64,000 bases of DNA from Jiangella muralis (GTDB taxonomy: Bacteria > Actinomycetota > Actinomycetes > Jiangellales > Jiangellaceae). The stretch's first letter is position 1. Each line of letters opens with the position of its first letter. Below the pieces are notes generated by a model, which was not told the origin of the DNA, made no database searches, and worked only from the letters and a program-made list of their open reading frames with translations. Shown here piece after piece: positions 1 to 8,971 of this stretch. The translations under genes were made by a program, and so were the position numbers. The stretch is from NCBI RefSeq assembly GCF_001270745.1, contig NZ_KQ434755.1:62001-126000 (forward strand), given 5' to 3'.

Positions 1-1184
1 TCTTCCTCAGTGACCGCACCGGCTGGTGGAACGTCTACCAGCACGGCGCCGCGGGAGTCCTGGCCGGCATGGAGGCCGACATGGGCGGGCCCGTGTGGTT
101 CCTCGGCCTGCGCAGCCTCGACGTCTTCGCCGACGGGCGGCTGGTGGTGAAGTGGACGATCGACGGCGTCGAGCACCTGGGCGTCCGGCACCCCGACGGC
201 CGGCTGGACGAGATCGCGACGCCGTACACGCAGTTCGTCTCGCCGACCGTCGTCGGCGACCGGATCGCCGTCATCGCCGCCGGATACCGGCACGCTCCCG
301 CGGTGGTCCTGCTCGACCCGGCCGCCGGCGGCGCCGGCGAGGTGGTGCGCGACAACGGCACCCAGGCGCCCGAGACCATCGCGGTGCCGGAGGCGATCAC
401 CTATCCGACGACCGACGGGGCGGTGGCGCACGCCTTCTGGTACCCGCCCACCGTGCCGGTCGACGGCCCGCCGCCGCTGATCGTCAACTGCCACGGCGGC
501 CCCACCGGCCACGTCGTGCCGGTGCTCGACCTGCGCCAGCAGTACTGGAACAGCCGCGGGTACGGCTACCTGGAGCTCAACTTCCGCGGTAGCAGCGGGT
601 ACGGACGCGCCTACCGCGACGCTCTCAAGGGCACCTGGGGCGTGGTCGACGTCGACGACGCCGTGGCGGGCGCCGAGTACCTCGTGGCCAAGGGACTGGC
701 CGACGGGTCGCGGCTGGTGATCCGTGGCCTCAGCGGCGGCGGCTGGCTGACGCTGTGCGCCATGGCCTTCCGCGACGTGTTCGCGGCCGGCGGCAGCATG
801 AACGGCGTCGCCGACGCCTACAAGATGGCGACGGACACCCACAAGTTCGAGTCCCGCTACCTCGACTCGCTGATCGGCCCGCTGCCGGAGGCGAAGGACC
901 TCTATGCCGAGCGGTCGCCGGTCACGGCGGCCGAGCACATCACGGCACCGCTGATCCTGCTGCAGGGAGAGGCCGACAACGTGGTCCCCGCCGACCAGGC
1001 CGAGGCGATCGCCGTCGTGCTGCGTGAGCGCGGCGTCGACCACGAGCACCACGTCTACGCGGGCGAGGGCCACCTGTTCGCGAAGGCCGAGAACCTCGTC
1101 CACGCGCTCGAGGCCGAGCGTGACTTCTACGCCCGCGTCCTGGCCGCGGCGGGCTCGTCAGCGCCAGAAGGAGGAACGAGATGA
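1..1184 (+). CDS. S9 family peptidase, C-terminal part (5' end outside window)
   Basis: The reading frame is open from the first bases, so the N-terminal beta-propeller region is mostly missing and the true start lies upstream. The C-terminal half is an alpha/beta-hydrolase of the prolyl oligopeptidase (S9) type. It has an oxyanion segment NCHGGP, the nucleophile in GLSGGG (Ser codon at 732), the acid in LLQGEADNVV and the base in GEGHLF near the C-terminus. The nucleophile elbow has Gly where most S9 members have Tyr (GxSYGG). No secretion signal can be judged. The stop overlaps the next ATG by four bases (ATGA), so it is translationally coupled to the dipeptidase gene. Members of this family cleave short peptides, often after proline. 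The S9 family call is strong; the substrate is inferred. Confidence 0.9.
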   Translation, partial: FLSDRTGWWNVYQHGAAGVLAGMEADMGGPVWFLGLRSLDVFADGRLVVKWTIDGVEHLGVRHPDGRLDEIATPYTQFVSPTVVGDRIAVIAAGYRHAPAVVLLDPAAGGAGEVVRDNGTQAPETIAVPEAITYPTTDGAVAHAFWYPPTVPVDGPPPLIVNCHGGPTGHVVPVLDLRQQYWNSRGYGYLELNFRGSSGYGRAYRDALKGTWGVVDVDDAVAGAEYLVAKGLADGSRLVIRGLSGGGWLTLCAMAFRDVFAAGGSMNGVADAYKMATDTHKFESRYLDSLIGPLPEAKDLYAERSPVTAAEHITAPLILLQGEADNVVPADQAEAIAVVLRERGVDHEHHVYAGEGHLFAKAENLVHALEAERDFYARVLAAAGSSAPEGGTR

Positions 1185-2179
1185 TCAACATCTACGTCGG
1201 CCCCACCATCGCGCACGTGATGTCGGGCCACAGGGCCGACCCGCACGCCCAGATCCTGCGCGAGAACTACCTCGAGTCGTGGCGGGCCGGCGGCCTGACC
1301 GGGGCCATCATGCAGGTCTCCGACTGGCCCACGGTCGGCATGCTGCTGTCCGAGGTCCGCGGCTCGGAGGGCGAGATCACGTTCTGTACGTCCAGGGCCG
1401 ACTTCGACAACCGTCCCGAGGGGTCGTTCGGCCTGTTCATGTCGTTCGAGGGGTACGGCCCGCTGGTCGGCGACTTCGAGGCGCTGGAGACGATGTCCCA
1501 GTTGGGCGTCACCACGTTCACGTTCTCGCACAACATGCAGAACCTGCTGTGCACCGGCTGCAACGAGCGCTTCGGCGAGGGCGGGTTCAGCCACCTCGGC
1601 AAGCAGGTGCTCAAGGAGCTGAAGTCGCTGCCGCTCATGGTGGACCTCGTCCACATGTCCCGGGGGTCGTTCTGGGACGCGCTGGACATCTACGACGGCG
1701 ACATCTTCGTCTCCCACGCCAACGCCGACGCCGTCTCCCCGCACCGGCGCAACCTGACCGACGAGCAGATCAAGGCCGTGGCCGCGCGCAACGGCGTCAT
1801 CGGCATCACCACCTACCGCGGCTACGTCACCGAGGACCCCTACCGGGCGACGCTGTCGGACGTGCTCGACCACGCCATGCACATCTACGACCTGGTCGGC
1901 GCCGAGCACCTGGCGATCGGGGCGGACTACTCGGGCTCGCCCATGGAGATGATCTCGGCCGGCCTCAAGCAGGCCGACCCGGACAACGCCTACGGCCTGA
2001 ACGAGATCGGCCCGGACGTCTACGCCGTCGGGCCCGAGGGCATGGAGGACGCCAGCCGCCTCGGCAACCTCGTCGGCGGCCTCGCCGAGCGCGGTCTGAG
2101 CCAGGCCGAGCTGGACCTCGTCACCGGCGGCTCCTATCTGGCGATGCTCGAGCGGGCCCGGCCCGAGACGGCGAGGTGA
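1181..2179 (+). CDS. Membrane dipeptidase-type metallohydrolase (peptidase M19 family)
   Basis: A 332-residue protein of the renal-dipeptidase (M19) family, which hydrolyses dipeptides with a binuclear zinc site in a TIM barrel. Visible family motifs are FEG in MSFEGYGPL (bridging Glu), VDLVHMS (metal His), VSHANAD followed by HRRNLTDE (second metal His and substrate loop) and IGADYSG near residue 245. The usual N-terminal DGHND metal motif is replaced by SGHRAD, so the first metal site may be altered. There is no signal peptide, so a cytosolic enzyme is expected. The start is well supported by a strong AGAAGGAGG Shine-Dalgarno and the ATGA overlap with the preceding peptidase. It lies in an operon with S9 peptidases, which fits a role in final dipeptide cleavage. 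Confidence 0.88.
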   Translation: MINIYVGPTIAHVMSGHRADPHAQILRENYLESWRAGGLTGAIMQVSDWPTVGMLLSEVRGSEGEITFCTSRADFDNRPEGSFGLFMSFEGYGPLVGDFEALETMSQLGVTTFTFSHNMQNLLCTGCNERFGEGGFSHLGKQVLKELKSLPLMVDLVHMSRGSFWDALDIYDGDIFVSHANADAVSPHRRNLTDEQIKAVAARNGVIGITTYRGYVTEDPYRATLSDVLDHAMHIYDLVGAEHLAIGADYSGSPMEMISAGLKQADPDNAYGLNEIGPDVYAVGPEGMEDASRLGNLVGGLAERGLSQAELDLVTGGSYLAMLERARPETAR

Positions 2180-2186
2180 GCACCTC
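2173..2186 (+). promoter_or_regulatory. Hairpin over the Shine-Dalgarno of the next peptidase gene
   Basis: GAGGT-GAGC-ACCTC is a perfect five-base inverted repeat that ends at the base before the ATG at 2187. It contains both the ribosome-binding GAGG and the stop codon (TGA, 2177-2179) of the dipeptidase gene. A ribosome finishing the upstream gene would melt it, so it could couple translation of the two genes. This reading is inference. Confidence 0.4.
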
Positions 2187-4076
2187 ATGGCCGCACCGAG
2201 GGTGATCGACGTCGAGGAGCTGTTCGCCGACCCGGAGTTCTCCGGCGCGTCGATCTCGCCCGACGGGAAGCGCCTCGCCTACCTGGCGCCGTGGAGCGGG
2301 CGGACCAACGTCTGGGTCCGCGGCGTCGACGAGGAGCACGAGGACGCCGTGTGCGTCACGCACGACGCGCGCCGCGGCATCAAGACCTACTACTGGACCG
2401 ACGACCCGCGGTGGCTGCTGTACCTGCAGGACACCGACGGCAACGAGGACTGGCACCTCTACCGGGTGGACCTCGACGCGCCGGACGAGCCGGCCGTCGA
2501 CCTGACGCCGCTGCCGCCCGGGTCCCGGGTCATGGACGTGTCGCCGCTGTCGTCGCTGCCGGGCACGGTCGTGGTGTCGATGAACCGGCGGCACATGTTC
2601 GTCGACGCGTTCCGGGTCGACATCGCCACCGGTGAGACGACCCTGCACCGGGAGAACCCCGAGTCCGCGGGGCACTTCCTGTTCGGCCGGGCGGGCGAGG
2701 TCTTCTACTCGCGGATCGCCGAGGCCGGCGTGTGGGAGTTCTCCGCGGTCGACGAGCAGACGGGCGAGCTGCGCCCGTTCCACCGGATCGGCGGCCCGGA
2801 GTATCCGATGGGCGTCTACCCGGCGCACGTCGCGGCCGACGGGAAGGGCCTGCTCGTCGGCGTCTATCAGGGCACCGACGACCTGCGCCTGGTCCGGGTC
2901 GACGCCGGGACCGGCGCCGAGACCGTGGTCGCCGCGATGGACGGACACAGCCTCTGCACCATGGGCTACGTCTCGCGCACCTATCCGCCCACCCTGTTCA
3001 CCAGCCGGCGCACCGGCGAGGTCCTGGCCGCGCGGTTCGTGGGCGAGCGGCCGGAGCTCCTGGTGCTCGACCCGCACTTCGCGGACGTGTACGCGGAGCT
3101 GTCGAAGCTGTCCGACGGTGTGCTGGCGGCGGTCTCGTCGGACGAGACGGAACAGCGGTGGGTCGCGACGTTCGCGCACGACCGGGAGCCGGGCCTGACC
3201 TACTACTACGACCACGGCACGCGGGAGAGCCGGCTGCTGTTCCGGCCCCACCCGCGGTTTGACCCGGCGGAGCTGGCGCCGATGACACCGGTCGCGTTCG
3301 CGGCGCGTGACGGGCTGCCGCTGCACGCGTTCCTCACCCTGCCCGTCGGCGTCGAGCCCACCGGCCTGCCGCTGATCGTGAAGGTGCACGGTGGGCCCTG
3401 GTGCCACGACTCGTGGGGGTTCGACCCGCAGATCCAGTTCCTGGCCAACCGCGGCTACGCCGTGCTCCAGGTCAACTTCCGCGGCTCGTCCGGGTACGGC
3501 GCGAAGCACATCACCGCCGCGATCAAGGAGTTCGCCGGCGCGATGCACGACGACCTGATCGACGCGGCGAACTGGGCCGTCGAGCAGGGCTACGCCGACC
3601 CGGCCCGCATCGGGATCTACGGCGGGTCCTACGGCGGCTACTCGACGCTCGTCGGCGTCACGGTCACCCCGGACTTCTTCGCTGCGGCCGTCGACTACGT
3701 CGGCATCTCCAGCCTGCCGAACTTCATGCGCACGCTGCCGGAGTTCCTGAAACCGCTCATCGGCAACAGCTGGTACCGCTACGTCGGTGACCCCGAGGAC
3801 CCGGCGGACGAGGCCGACATGCTCACGCGCTCGCCGATCACCATGGTCGACCGCATCCGCACCCCGCTGCTGGTGGTCCAGGGCGCCAACGACTCCAGGG
3901 TCGTCAAGGCGGAGGCCGACAACATCGTCGGCGCCCTCCGTGAGCGAGGGGTCGCGGTCGAGTACATCGTCGCCGACGACGAGGGCCACGGGTTCCAGAA
4001 CCCCGAGAACCTCGTCGGCATGTTCCGGGCCATGGACCGCTTCCTCGCCGAGCACCTCGGCGGGCGGTCGGCATGA
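2187..4076 (+). CDS. S9 family peptidase (acylaminoacyl/prolyl oligopeptidase type), first of a tandem pair
   Basis: A full-length 629-residue S9 peptidase. Residues 1 to about 350 form a WD-like beta-propeller with repeated SPDG and VDxxTGE strands. The rest is an alpha/beta-hydrolase with the VKVHGGP oxyanion segment and a clear triad of Ser481 (GGSYGGYS), Asp569 (QGANDSRV) and His601 (DEGHGF). The GxSYGGY elbow is typical of acylaminoacyl-peptidase and dipeptidyl-peptidase relatives. No signal peptide is present. It lies seven bases downstream of the dipeptidase stop. Its stop overlaps the ATG of a close paralogue that has the same residue numbers for all three catalytic positions, so this is a recent tandem duplication. 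Exact substrate specificity is unknown. Confidence 0.93.
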   Translation: MAAPRVIDVEELFADPEFSGASISPDGKRLAYLAPWSGRTNVWVRGVDEEHEDAVCVTHDARRGIKTYYWTDDPRWLLYLQDTDGNEDWHLYRVDLDAPDEPAVDLTPLPPGSRVMDVSPLSSLPGTVVVSMNRRHMFVDAFRVDIATGETTLHRENPESAGHFLFGRAGEVFYSRIAEAGVWEFSAVDEQTGELRPFHRIGGPEYPMGVYPAHVAADGKGLLVGVYQGTDDLRLVRVDAGTGAETVVAAMDGHSLCTMGYVSRTYPPTLFTSRRTGEVLAARFVGERPELLVLDPHFADVYAELSKLSDGVLAAVSSDETEQRWVATFAHDREPGLTYYYDHGTRESRLLFRPHPRFDPAELAPMTPVAFAARDGLPLHAFLTLPVGVEPTGLPLIVKVHGGPWCHDSWGFDPQIQFLANRGYAVLQVNFRGSSGYGAKHITAAIKEFAGAMHDDLIDAANWAVEQGYADPARIGIYGGSYGGYSTLVGVTVTPDFFAAAVDYVGISSLPNFMRTLPEFLKPLIGNSWYRYVGDPEDPADEADMLTRSPITMVDRIRTPLLVVQGANDSRVVKAEADNIVGALRERGVAVEYIVADDEGHGFQNPENLVGMFRAMDRFLAEHLGGRSA

Positions 4077-5971
4077 ACGCCCCCGGGCTGATCCAGGTCG
4101 AGGAGCTGTTCGCCGACCCGGAGTTCTCCGGCGCGTCGATCTCGCCCGACGGGACGCGCCTCGCCTACCTGGCGCCGTGGAGCGGGCGGACGAACGTCTG
4201 GGTCCGCGGCATCGACGAGGAGCACGCCGGCGCGGTGTGTGTGACGCACGACGGCCGGCGCGGCATCCGGCGCTACTTCTGGACCGACGACCCGCGCTGG
4301 CTGCTGTACCTGCAGGACACCGACGGCAACGAGGACTGGCACCTGTATCGGGTGGACCTCGACGCGCCGACGGAGCCCGCGGCGGACCTGACGCCCATGG
4401 CGCGCGGGTCGCGGGTGATGCACGTCGAACCGTTCAAGGCCGTGCCGGGCAGCGTCCTCGTGTCGATGAACCGCCGGCCGCTGGACGTCGACGTGTTCCG
4501 CATCGACGTCGCCACCGGCGAGACGGTGCTGCACCGGGAGAACCCGGACCGCAGGGGCGGGTTCGTCTTCGGGCCCGGCGGCGAGGTCGTCGCCCAGTCG
4601 CAGGCCGGCGACGGGACGTTCGAGTACCACGCCGTCGATGCCGCGACCGGGCACCGGCGGCTGTTCCACCGGCAGGACGGTCCGGAGCACCCGCTCGGCG
4701 TCCACCCGGCCCGGATCACCCCCGACGGCGGCGGCCTGCTCGTCGGGTCGTACCAGGACTCCGACGACCTGCGGCTGGTCCGCGTCGACATCGCGACCGG
4801 CGAGCAGAGTGTCGTGGCCGGCTTGCCCGGGCTCAGCCTGTGCGTCGCCGAGGCCGTCTCACCGGCAGCGCCGCCGACCCTGTTCACCAGCCGGCGCACC
4901 GGTGAGGTGCTGGCGGCCCGGTTCGTCGGCGACCGTCCCCTGATCCACGTGGTGGACCCGGGGTTCGCCGACGTGTACGCGGCGCTGTCGCGGCTCTCGG
5001 ACGGGGTACTGGCCGGGTTGTCGTCGGACGACTCGGAGCGGCTGTGGGTGGCGACGTTCGCCCACGACCGCGAGCCGGGCCTGACCTACCTCTACGACCA
5101 CGGCACCGGCGAGAGCCGGCTGCTGTTCCGGCCGTATCCGCGGCTGGACCCCGCCGCGCTGGCACCGATGACGCCCGCCGCGTTCGCGGCGCGGGACGGG
5201 CTGCCCCTGCACGGCTTCCTCACCCTGCCGGTCGGCGTCGAGCCCACGGGCCTGCCGCTGGTGCTGTTCCTGCACGGCGGCCCGTGGTTCCACGACGTGT
5301 GGGGCTACAACCCGACCGCGCAGTTCCTGGCCAGCCGCGGCTACGCCGTGCTCCAGGTGAACTTCCGCGGGTCGTCGGGCTACGGCCGGCGGCACATGAC
5401 GGCGGCCATCAAGGAGTTCGCCGGCGCGATGCACGACGACGTCATCGACGCCGCGGACTGGGCGGTGAAGCAGGGCTATGCCGACCCTGCGCGCATCGGC
5501 ATCTTCGGCGGCTCGTACGGCGGGTACTCGGCGCTCGTCGGCATCACGGTGACGCCGGACTACTTCGCCGCGGCGGTCGACTACTGCGGCATCTCCAGCC
5601 TGCCGAACTTCATGCGCACGCTGCCGGAGTTCCTGCATCCGCAGATGGTGAACAACTTCCTGCTCTACTGCGGCGACCCGGCCGACCCCGAGCAGGAGGC
5701 GGACCTGCTGGCCCGCTCGCCCATCACGATGGTCGACCGGATCCGGACGCCACTGCTGGTCGTCCAGGGCGCCAACGACGTCCGCGTGGTCAAGGCGGAG
5801 TCCGACGCCATCGTCGAGGCGCTGCGCTCCCGCGGCGTCGCCGTCGAGTACCTCGTCGCCGATGACGAGGGGCACGGCTTCCAGAACCCGGAGAACGTCA
5901 TGACGATGTTCCGCACCGTCGAACGCCACTTCGCCGAACACCTGGGCGGCCGCGGGGAGGCACAGCCGTGA
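4073..5971 (+). CDS. S9 family peptidase, second of the tandem pair
   Basis: A 632-residue paralogue of the preceding gene, nearly identical in many blocks (for example the first 60 residues and the FRGSSGYG segment). The catalytic triad is conserved at Ser481 (GGSYGGYS), Asp569 (GANDVRV) and His601 (DEGHGF). Differences concentrate in the propeller between about residues 150 and 250 and just after the nucleophile, around [10 protein letters not shown]. This suggests that the two copies differ in substrate entry or binding. The ATG overlaps the upstream stop by four bases, and the downstream GTG overlaps this stop, so translation is coupled through the operon. It is predicted to be cytosolic. 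Confidence 0.93.
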   Translation: MNAPGLIQVEELFADPEFSGASISPDGTRLAYLAPWSGRTNVWVRGIDEEHAGAVCVTHDGRRGIRRYFWTDDPRWLLYLQDTDGNEDWHLYRVDLDAPTEPAADLTPMARGSRVMHVEPFKAVPGSVLVSMNRRPLDVDVFRIDVATGETVLHRENPDRRGGFVFGPGGEVVAQSQAGDGTFEYHAVDAATGHRRLFHRQDGPEHPLGVHPARITPDGGGLLVGSYQDSDDLRLVRVDIATGEQSVVAGLPGLSLCVAEAVSPAAPPTLFTSRRTGEVLAARFVGDRPLIHVVDPGFADVYAALSRLSDGVLAGLSSDDSERLWVATFAHDREPGLTYLYDHGTGESRLLFRPYPRLDPAALAPMTPAAFAARDGLPLHGFLTLPVGVEPTGLPLVLFLHGGPWFHDVWGYNPTAQFLASRGYAVLQVNFRGSSGYGRRHMTAAIKEFAGAMHDDVIDAADWAVKQGYADPARIGIFGGSYGGYSALVGITVTPDYFAAAVDYCGISSLPNFMRTLPEFLHPQMVNNFLLYCGDPADPEQEADLLARSPITMVDRIRTPLLVVQGANDVRVVKAESDAIVEALRSRGVAVEYLVADDEGHGFQNPENVMTMFRTVERHFAEHLGGRGEAQP

Positions 5972-7533
5972 ACGATCCCGGGTACGACGTCATCGTCGTC
6001 GGCGCCGGTTCCGCGGGCGCGGCACTGGCCTCCCGGCTGACCGAGGACGACGGCCGCCGGGTGCTCGTCCTGGAGGCCGGTCCCGACTACCGGTCGGCCG
6101 ACGCGCTCCCGGAGATCCGCAGCATCGAGCCGATGATCGTCCAGCCGACCGCGACCCTGCTGAACACGCACATGTTCCCGGGGCTGCTGGCGGCCCGGAC
6201 GCCTGCGCAGGACCGGCTGCCGTACGCGCGCGGCCGCGGCGTCGGCGGCAGCTCCGCGGTCAACGGGCTGTTCGCGATCCGGGCGACCGTCGAGGACTTC
6301 GACGGCTGGGCCGCGCGGGGCTGCGCCGGCTGGGGCCACGACGACGTCCTGCCGCTGCTGCGCCGGCTCGAGAACGACCTGGACTTCGGCGACGAGGCGT
6401 ACCACGGCGGCGACGGGCCGATCCCGATCACCCGTCCGCGGCACGAGGACTTCGCCGCCGTCGACGCGGCCGTCGACCAGGCCGCCCGGAGGCTGGGCCA
6501 CCCGTGGGCGCCGGACCACAACGCGCCGGGCTCGACCGGGGTGTCGCCCTACGCGCTCAACAGCTTCGGCACCGTCCGGGTCTCGACCAACGACGGGTAC
6601 CTCGAACCGGCGCGCGACCGTCCCGGCCTGCGGGTCGTGGGCGACACGCTGGTCGACCGCATCCTGTTCAGCGGTAGCCGGGTCACCGGCGTGCGGGCCA
6701 TCGTCGCCGGTGAGCCGGTCGAGTTCCGCGCCGCCGAGGTCGTGGTGGCGGCCGGCGCCATCCACTCGCCGGCGGTGCTGCTGCGCTCGGGCGTCGGCCC
6801 GGCCGGCGAGCTGCGCGACGCCGGCGTCGATCCCGTCGCCGACCTTCCGGTCGGGCGCGGCCTGCAGGACCATCCGAGCATCGCGCTGGGCCTCGGTCTG
6901 CATCAGGAGGTCGACTACCGCGGTGTGCCCATGCGCGGCCAGGTCTGCGTCCGGTTCACCACCGGCGTCGGGGGCGAGGTCAACGACGCCATGATCGCGG
7001 TGACGGGCGCGCTGGGCCTCGGCGTGCCGGCCGCCGGCGTCGTCGGCTGGGTCAACCGGGTCACCTCGACCGGATCGGTCCGGCTGGCCTCCACCGACCC
7101 GGCCACCGACCCGCTGGTCGACTTCGACCTGCTGTCCCACCCCGACGACCTGCGCAGGTTCCGCGCCGTGACCGACGAGTTGCGGTCCTTCGCCGCGCAG
7201 CCGGAGTTGCGGTCGATCGCGTCGGCGATGAGCCTCAGCGGTGTCGGCTCCGTGAGCGCCGATCCGGCCGAGACCATGTCCGACGACGAGTTCGCGCGGT
7301 TCGCCCTCGCCGCCGTGTCCGACACGGTGCACGCGACCGGATCGTGCCGCATGGGCGCGCCCGGCGACCCGGATGCCGTGGTCGACCCACACGGCCGCGT
7401 CCTCGGCGTCGACGGCCTGCGCGTGGCCGACGCGAGCATCCTCCCGTGGGTGCCACGGGCGAACACCAACCTGACCGCGATCCTCGTCGGCGAGAAGGTC
7501 GCGGCATCGATGCGTGACGGGAGCACCTCGTGA
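5968..7533 (+). CDS. GMC family FAD-dependent alcohol dehydrogenase/oxidase
   Basis: A 521-residue glucose-methanol-choline oxidoreductase. The N-terminal VVGAGSAGAALASRL is the FAD-binding Rossmann motif. GRGVGGSSAVNG is the first GMC signature, and AAGAIHSPAVLLRSG is the second. The C-terminal active-site pair is visible as His in HATGSCRMG and Asn in PRANTNLT. The family oxidises alcohols to aldehydes; choline dehydrogenase is a member. GTG is chosen as the start because a GGGGAGG ribosome site precedes it and it overlaps the upstream peptidase stop (GTGA). The aldehyde dehydrogenase gene follows with another four-base overlap, so the pair probably oxidises an alcohol to an acid. The substrate is unknown, but the surrounding genes suggest a peptide-linked or peptide-derived alcohol. 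Confidence 0.92.
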   Translation: MNDPGYDVIVVGAGSAGAALASRLTEDDGRRVLVLEAGPDYRSADALPEIRSIEPMIVQPTATLLNTHMFPGLLAARTPAQDRLPYARGRGVGGSSAVNGLFAIRATVEDFDGWAARGCAGWGHDDVLPLLRRLENDLDFGDEAYHGGDGPIPITRPRHEDFAAVDAAVDQAARRLGHPWAPDHNAPGSTGVSPYALNSFGTVRVSTNDGYLEPARDRPGLRVVGDTLVDRILFSGSRVTGVRAIVAGEPVEFRAAEVVVAAGAIHSPAVLLRSGVGPAGELRDAGVDPVADLPVGRGLQDHPSIALGLGLHQEVDYRGVPMRGQVCVRFTTGVGGEVNDAMIAVTGALGLGVPAAGVVGWVNRVTSTGSVRLASTDPATDPLVDFDLLSHPDDLRRFRAVTDELRSFAAQPELRSIASAMSLSGVGSVSADPAETMSDDEFARFALAAVSDTVHATGSCRMGAPGDPDAVVDPHGRVLGVDGLRVADASILPWVPRANTNLTAILVGEKVAASMRDGSTS

Positions 7534-8954
7534 GCGGCCACGACTGCACGATCCGGGAACTCGTGGGCACGACGGCCGCGCTCCCGGCGGACACCCTGGA
7601 CCCGGTCCTGACCGACGCCGACACCGGGCGGGAACTGCACCCGCAACTGGCCAGCTCCGCCGCGAGCGTCGACGCGGCCCTGGCCACCGCGTGGGCCGCG
7701 CACACCGACGGAACCTGGTTCGGGCTGCCGCGTGCGGAACGCGCCGCGGCCCTGCGAGCCCTGCGCCTCGAGCTGCAGGCCCGCGTCACCGACATCGCCC
7801 GGGCCGACGCCCAGGACACGGGGGTGCCGCAGGCGACGATCACCGCGTTCGCGGGCGCCGTGGCGATGCTCCTGGATGCCGGCGCGGCGCAGATCGAGGA
7901 GGGGTTCGGCCACGCCGAGCAGGCCACGTCGGCCGGTGCGAGCGACCAGTGGCGGCTGCCGTGGGGCCCGGCCGCGGTGTTCCTCCCGTGGAACGCCCCG
8001 GCCCACCTGGCGATGGTCAAGACCGCCGACGCCCTGACGGCCGGCTGCCCGGTGATCATCAAACCGTCGGAGTGGGCGCCGCACTTCACCGGGATCTTCG
8101 CCGAGGCGGTCCAGGCGACCCTGCCCGCGGGTGTCGTGCAGATCGTCCACGGCGGCAGCTCGGTCGGTGCCTCCCTGGTCAGCGACGAGCGCGTCGCCGC
8201 CGTCTCCTACACCGGCGGGGTGGCCGGTGGCACCGCCGTGGCGCAGGCCTGCGCGGCGCAGCTCAAACCCGTCGACCTCGAGCTGTCCGGCAACAACCCG
8301 GCCGTGGTGCTTCCGGGTGAGGACCCGGCGACGGTGGCCGAGCACGTCGTCACGGCGATGCTGACGCTGAACTCGCAGTACTGCGTCGCGCCGCGACGGC
8401 TCATCGTCCCCGAGGCAGAGGCGCAGGGATACCTGGCCGCGTTCGCGACCGCCCTCGGCGCGGTGACCATCGGTGTCACGGCCGACCCCGCCACCCAGCT
8501 GGGTCCGCTGGCACACGAGCCGCATCGCCGCCGGGTCGAGGAGCAGCTCGCCCAGTTCGCCGCGCGCGGCTGCGAGGTGCGCCGATACGGGAAGGTGCCG
8601 GAGTCCGGGGGCCACTTCGCCGCGCCGGCCGTGGTGCTCGCCGACGGTGCCTCGGACCTCCGCGAGGAGATCTTCGGACCCGCGCTGCTGGTCCGGACGT
8701 ATCGGGATCTGGACGAGGCGGTCACCATCGCCAACGACCACTCCTACGGCCTGGCCGGCTACGTGTTCGCCAGTGATCGCGATGCCGCCCGTGCCGTGGG
8801 CCGCCGGTTGCGCGCCGGCCTGGTGCGGTTGAACTCGCCCTACGGTCCGCCTGACTCCGACCCCGTGATGGGCATGTGGGGCAGCAGCGGTATCGGGCAG
8901 ATCGGATCAGGTCAGGGGCCGCAGTTCTTCAGCGGCGCCCGGTACGTCGGATGA
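7530..8954 (+). CDS. NAD(P)-dependent aldehyde dehydrogenase family protein
   Basis: A 474-residue aldehyde dehydrogenase superfamily member. Visible parts are the coenzyme segment FLPWNAPAHLA and IIKPSEWAP, the catalytic Glu in LELSGNNPAVVL and the catalytic Cys in LNSQYCVAPRR. The C-terminal segment EEIFGPALLV is also typical. The family converts aldehydes to carboxylic acids with NAD or NADP. The GTG start overlaps the stop of the GMC oxidoreductase gene, and the GGGAG ribosome site lies in its 3' end. The likely role is to take the aldehyde made by the GMC enzyme. The LELSG and NSQYC variants differ from the common LELGG and GQxC forms, so specificity should not be assumed from known members. 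Confidence 0.92.
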   Translation: MSGHDCTIRELVGTTAALPADTLDPVLTDADTGRELHPQLASSAASVDAALATAWAAHTDGTWFGLPRAERAAALRALRLELQARVTDIARADAQDTGVPQATITAFAGAVAMLLDAGAAQIEEGFGHAEQATSAGASDQWRLPWGPAAVFLPWNAPAHLAMVKTADALTAGCPVIIKPSEWAPHFTGIFAEAVQATLPAGVVQIVHGGSSVGASLVSDERVAAVSYTGGVAGGTAVAQACAAQLKPVDLELSGNNPAVVLPGEDPATVAEHVVTAMLTLNSQYCVAPRRLIVPEAEAQGYLAAFATALGAVTIGVTADPATQLGPLAHEPHRRRVEEQLAQFAARGCEVRRYGKVPESGGHFAAPAVVLADGASDLREEIFGPALLVRTYRDLDEAVTIANDHSYGLAGYVFASDRDAARAVGRRLRAGLVRLNSPYGPPDSDPVMGMWGSSGIGQIGSGQGPQFFSGARYVG

Positions 8955-8971
8955 CCCGAGGAGTGGATATC

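Noticed and set aside
2121-4055. Long minus-strand open frame of 644 codons
   Set aside because: It lies opposite a full S9 peptidase with an intact triad. Its translation is rich in Arg, Val and Asp runs typical of the reverse strand of high-GC genes.
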